Part shown: piece by piece, positions 13,124 through 15,842 of the stretch | How the letters are laid out: each line of letters opens with the position of its first letter | How positions within the stretch are numbered: the stretch's first letter is position 1 | NCBI GenBank assembly: GCA_012727685.1 | Contig: JAAYGO010000139.1 | Span: forward strand, 1 to 15,842 | Direction: 5' to 3' | DNA length: 15,842 nt | Origin: Bacillota bacterium | Lineage (GTDB): Bacteria > Bacillota > Dethiobacteria > DTU022 | Notes under the pieces: model-generated | Told to the model about the DNA's origin: nothing | Database searches by the model: none | Seen by the model: the letters and a program-made list of their open reading frames with translations, nothing else | Position numbers and translations under genes: made by a program

Positions 13124-14893
13124 TTATATCTCCTCAGCGGTTTCGAGCCAATCGATCCGGTCTCCGGGATTCACTGTGCATGAAAGGTCAGCCGGTTTGT
13201 CGTTGATCAGTATAGTGGGAGGAAGCTGTTTTAACCCCAGATTTTGGACCAGATCTTTTAGAGTGCCCGCTCCTTTGATCTGCACGCTGTCGCCGTCATT
13301 TAACACCTGATCGTCTGCGGCCGGTTCGCCGTTCAGGGTAATTGCCGGGCGGAGATATTTTTTTTCACCGCGGCAGTAAACATAATAATCTTCCGGATCA
13401 TAGATATCCTTAATCATTACGGTAGCCGGCTGGCCCGGGGTCGCCGGTATAACTTCAATCTGGTCGTCCGGGTAGACCAGGTCTTCCAGGGTGGCCGGTT
13501 TTTTGTTAATCGATATGCTTGCGTTCTGCCCCGGTTTGCCGGGGAATAGTTTTACCCGTCCGTTGATGGTGATCCGTTTTGATCTTGACCCCAGGCTGAT
13601 GAGCGAACCCGGATTGAAGCCGGCAATTATGAGCATCCGGCCCACTTTTACCGGGCCCGATTCCAGCAGGCGTACCACTTTCCCGTTTACGGTAACGTGG
13701 GCAAAGCCTAAAAATCTTTCGTTCAATGCTGAAAGGGCAATGCCCATTGGGGTCACGCACTCGGGACCTTTTAATTTTTTTCCGCTGTAGACGAAGCGGT
13801 TGAGCGCTTTATAGTCGCGCACCGCCACTCTTTCCAGAGGCAAATTTAATTTTTTCGCAAATTTATCGCGCAGTAGCGGGGTCTGGCTGGCTCCGCCGAT
13901 ACAGAAGAGCGCCCGTGGGGGGGACTGGTTGAAGTGCAGTATTTGCTCCGTAATCTTGCCGACGAGCTGATCTACAACCGGTTCGATCAAGGCCGCTATT
14001 TCTTCCCTGGTGGTGTTGACGGTATTGCCGATAATATCTTTAAAAGCGAATTTTTCTTCGCCGCTGCCCAGCTGTAGTTTTAGCTTTTCCGCTTCATTAA
14101 AAGCGAGTAGAAAGTGATCGGCGATTGCTTCTGTAATCTCGTCCCCGGCCAAGGGGACCATGGCGTAAGCAGTGATGGTTCCCTGGCGGGTGATGGCGAT
14201 ATCGGAGGTGCCCGCCCCGATATCCACCAGGGCTAAATTTAGCATGCGGTATTCGGGAGGGACCAGTGCATTAATGGCCGCGATCGGTTCCAGGGTGAGG
14301 CTGTGCAGCGATAGCCCGATTCTTTCAATGACCGTGAGGAGACTGTCAATAACGGTATGCGGCAAAAATGTGACGAGCAGAACCGCTCCCATGGAGCGGC
14401 CCCGCTGTGAAATCAGGCTGGAAATTTGATGGCCATCGAGGTAGTAGTGCACGATCGAGTAACCGATACAGTAAAGTGCTTTTTCGCCTTTTCCGGCGGT
14501 ATCCGCGGACAGTTGCTCCTGTGCCTTTTTAACCCCTTCCATCTCCAGCTCGAGTACCGCTTCGGGCGTGATCCGCTGCTGAGGGTCCAGTTCCCGCCTG
14601 ACTTCTACTGAAAGGGTGGTCAGGGCCCTCCCGGCAGCAGCAACTGAAACCCGTTGCAGCTTAACCTGGAGCTTCTTTTCAAGCTTCTTTTTAACCGTCA
14701 GGGCGGTTTCCGCCACTCCTTCAATATTATGGATCTGCCCGTCCAGCATATTTCTGGCCGGGTGCTCCGCAGTTTCGACATGCAATATCCTGATTTTGCC
14801 ATTTTCAGAATAGCCTACCAGCCCGACGATGGTCCGCGTTCCTATGTCGAGGGCAAAGATCAGCTTCTCCGGATCGAACACCTTGTTGCCCAC
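13124..14893 (-). CDS. FtsA-like ASKHA ATPase with C-terminal beta-repeat extension
   Basis: The 589-residue protein belongs to the actin/Hsp70/FtsA fold: phosphate-1 loop ALDIGTRTIVGL (14-25), an FtsA-type insert near RVSVAAAGRALTT (81-93), phosphate-2 loop LALVDIGAGTSDIAI (220-234), and adenosine motif LFCIGGASQTPLL (329-341). FtsA tethers the FtsZ ring to the membrane by a C-terminal amphipathic helix. I see no such helix. After the ATPase (about residue 395) there is a tail of about 190 residues with short beta-rich repeats of pattern NGxPAxxxxxVxxGDxI: INKKPATLEDLVYPDDQIEV (462-481), LNGEPAADDQVLNDGDSVQI (520-539) and INDKPADLSCTVNPGDRIDW (563-582). So it is a paralogue of FtsA/PilM-like proteins, not the division FtsA itself. 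The start is GTG at 14893 with a weak site (GGAAG 2 nt away, GAGAGG further up); GTG at codon 5 is an alternative. A 58-codon gene follows. Fold certain, function unknown. Confidence 0.8.
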   Translation of the reverse strand: MGNKVFDPEKLIFALDIGTRTIVGLVGYSENGKIRILHVETAEHPARNMLDGQIHNIEGVAETALTVKKKLEKKLQVKLQRVSVAAAGRALTTLSVEVRRELDPQQRITPEAVLELEMEGVKKAQEQLSADTAGKGEKALYCIGYSIVHYYLDGHQISSLISQRGRSMGAVLLVTFLPHTVIDSLLTVIERIGLSLHSLTLEPIAAINALVPPEYRMLNLALVDIGAGTSDIAITRQGTITAYAMVPLAGDEITEAIADHFLLAFNEAEKLKLQLGSGEEKFAFKDIIGNTVNTTREEIAALIEPVVDQLVGKITEQILHFNQSPPRALFCIGGASQTPLLRDKFAKKLNLPLERVAVRDYKALNRFVYSGKKLKGPECVTPMGIALSALNERFLGFAHVTVNGKVVRLLESGPVKVGRMLIIAGFNPGSLISLGSRSKRITINGRVKLFPGKPGQNASISINKKPATLEDLVYPDDQIEVIPATPGQPATVMIKDIYDPEDYYVYCRGEKKYLRPAITLNGEPAADDQVLNDGDSVQIKGAGTLKDLVQNLGLKQLPPTILINDKPADLSCTVNPGDRIDWLETAEEI

Positions 14894-15333
14894 AGCTTCC
14901 GCACACCTCTCCCCAAAGCTCTTTTCCCTTAATTCGCTTTATTTTGCAACATTTCCTGCCAAAAAAATGCCGGTTGTCCCGGTTATTGCCATTTTATTAC
15001 GGTATCGGTTGCCAGCACAGAAGGGTAAACTGCCGCGTGAGAGAAGAAAGATCCCAGAGCGGAGATAATATTTCTTCAAGGCCTTTGGGATGGGCTTCAG
15101 CGAAATACCGCCGATACTTGTAGCCCGGCTGGATGAAATCACTAAACCTGTTGGGGGGTATGGTTTCATAGACTTTCAAGCATATGTAAAATATGGTATG
15201 CTGACTTCAGTTACATTACCACCCAGAACACATGACCAGCTACAAATAGCTGAAAAAGCCGTCCGGTTCTTATCCAACAGTTTAATCGTCGGTAGGCTAT
15301 CAATCACCACATAAATAGATAGAAGGTGACGAT
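14894..15333. other. 440-bp intergenic region without a supported gene
   Basis: Short ORFs on both strands (for example 15090-15314 plus and 14939-15169 minus) overlap each other, lack convincing ribosome binding sites and match nothing I know. A small inverted repeat AGCTA-CAAA-TAGCT lies at 15238-15251. I see no strong promoter for either the FtsA-like gene or the gene at 15334, and no riboswitch or mobile-element end. The length would allow divergent regulatory sites or a decayed gene. Confidence 0.4.
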
Positions 15334-15842
15334 ATGAAAGCAGTAGTAAAATTTTAGCTTTACTGTTTATTGCTGCCTTATTGATACTTAACGGATGGTT
15401 TTATCTGGCCGGCATGGCTTTGGAGCAGACCATATTAAGCAGCGATTACTATCAGAAGCTGAATGAGGAAATCGGGTATATCGATCAGATCTATGATGCG
15501 GTGCTGGCGGAACTGAAGGAGGAGCTCTTGGCGGAAATGCCGCCAGGAACCGCCGGAAAGGTTCGGGAAGAGTTTTTGGAGAGTTTTGATGAAATATTTT
15601 TAGACGCCTTTCCCAGGGAGTGGCTTGAGGTTAATTTTCTTCTTGCGGTGGACAATTTACTGTCTTTTATCAAGGGAGAGGAAGATGTCCTTACTTTTGT
15701 AATCGACCAGCGAGAAAACAAAATGCGCCTGGCAGAAACGCTGCGAGCCATCTCGGATCAGCTTGCTCCCGATTTCCCACATGATTCCGAACCATCACTT
15801 GAGTTAGGGATCGATGCCGTGATCGAAGAGATCATGCAGGAA
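15334..15842 (+). CDS. Unrecognised membrane-anchored protein, partial at the right edge, with an apparent frameshift near its start
   Basis: AAGGTG (15323-15328) is followed 5 nt later by ATG (15334) and codons for MKAVVK, but this frame reaches TAG at 15355-15357. The adjacent frame is open from 15348 to the window end (165 codons) with a convincing coding pattern. It starts KILALLFIAALLILNGWFYL, a hydrophobic signal or anchor segment, and then runs acidic and helical (SSDYYQKLNEEIGYIDQIYD, EELLAEMPPG, FPREWLEVNFLLAVDNLLSF, VLTFVIDQRENKMRLAETL). Adding one A to the AAAATTTT run (15348-15355) would join both into one clean signal-anchor sequence. So this is either a sequencing error, a real disruption or a -1 shift at the Lys codon. 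The layout suggests an N-terminal membrane anchor with an extracytoplasmic helical domain. I do not recognise the family, and the C-terminus is outside the window. Confidence 0.65.

Noticed and set aside
13124..14893. Naming the ASKHA protein as the division protein FtsA
   Set aside because: It lacks the C-terminal membrane helix, carries a long repeat tail and is not next to ftsZ in this window.
15238..15251. AGCTA-CAAA-TAGCT inverted repeat as a terminator or operator
   Set aside because: Only 5 bp of stem with no T run after it and no clear promoter nearby; likely chance.
14939..15314. Overlapping short ORFs on both strands between the FtsA-like gene and the right-end gene
   Set aside because: They overlap each other, lack good start signals and resemble no family I know; a decayed gene remains possible but unsupported.

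Overview
The window looks like ordinary chromosome from an anaerobic, Gram-positive-type bacterium, most likely of class Clostridia. The evidence is a pyruvate:ferredoxin oxidoreductase gene, a Bacillus-like mrfA-mrfB repair pair, strong purine-rich ribosome binding sites, several TTG/GTG starts, sigma-A type promoters and a probable small selenoprotein. I cannot name the genus. There are no rRNA or tRNA genes, insertion sequences, CRISPR arrays or prophage genes.

Layout, left to right. (1) 1-1609, minus: the first 536 codons of nifJ, with a good promoter and an inverted repeat in its leader. (2) 1798-2748, minus: a membrane-anchored, degenerate LytR-CpsA-Psr-like protein. (3) 2875-6374, minus: mrfA (helicase) and mrfB (DEDDh exonuclease with TPRs), overlapping at stop/start. 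(4) 6712-7827, plus: a membrane GGDEF diguanylate cyclase whose terminator lies inside the 3' end of the converging gene. (5) 7848-12400, minus: a tight operon nadE - mnmG - mnmL-like radical SAM. It has a near-consensus promoter and a leader with a terminator hairpin before nadE. (6) 12667-12885, plus: a very short glutaredoxin-like gene ending TGA-GGG-CTC-TAA, with a SECIS-like hairpin after the TGA. It is best read as a selenoprotein ending Sec-Gly-Leu. (7) 12929-14893, minus: an FtsA-like ASKHA ATPase with C-terminal beta repeats, followed by a 58-codon gene. (8) 15334-15842, plus: the start of an unrecognised membrane-anchored protein, apparently frameshifted near its start and cut by the window edge.

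Functional links. mrfA and mrfB form a known DNA repair pair. mnmG installs the cmnm5 group on tRNA U34, and the next gene belongs to the family (YtqA/MnmL) reported to process that group further, so the operon joins two steps of one wobble-modification route to NAD synthesis. The NadE protein lacks the catalytic cysteine of its glutaminase domain (Gly146), so it probably uses free ammonia.

The most interesting items are the predicted C-terminal selenocysteine with its SECIS-like element, the glutaminase-dead NadE behind an attenuator-like leader, and the FtsA-like protein with an unusual tail. I did not find a clearly new multi-gene system.
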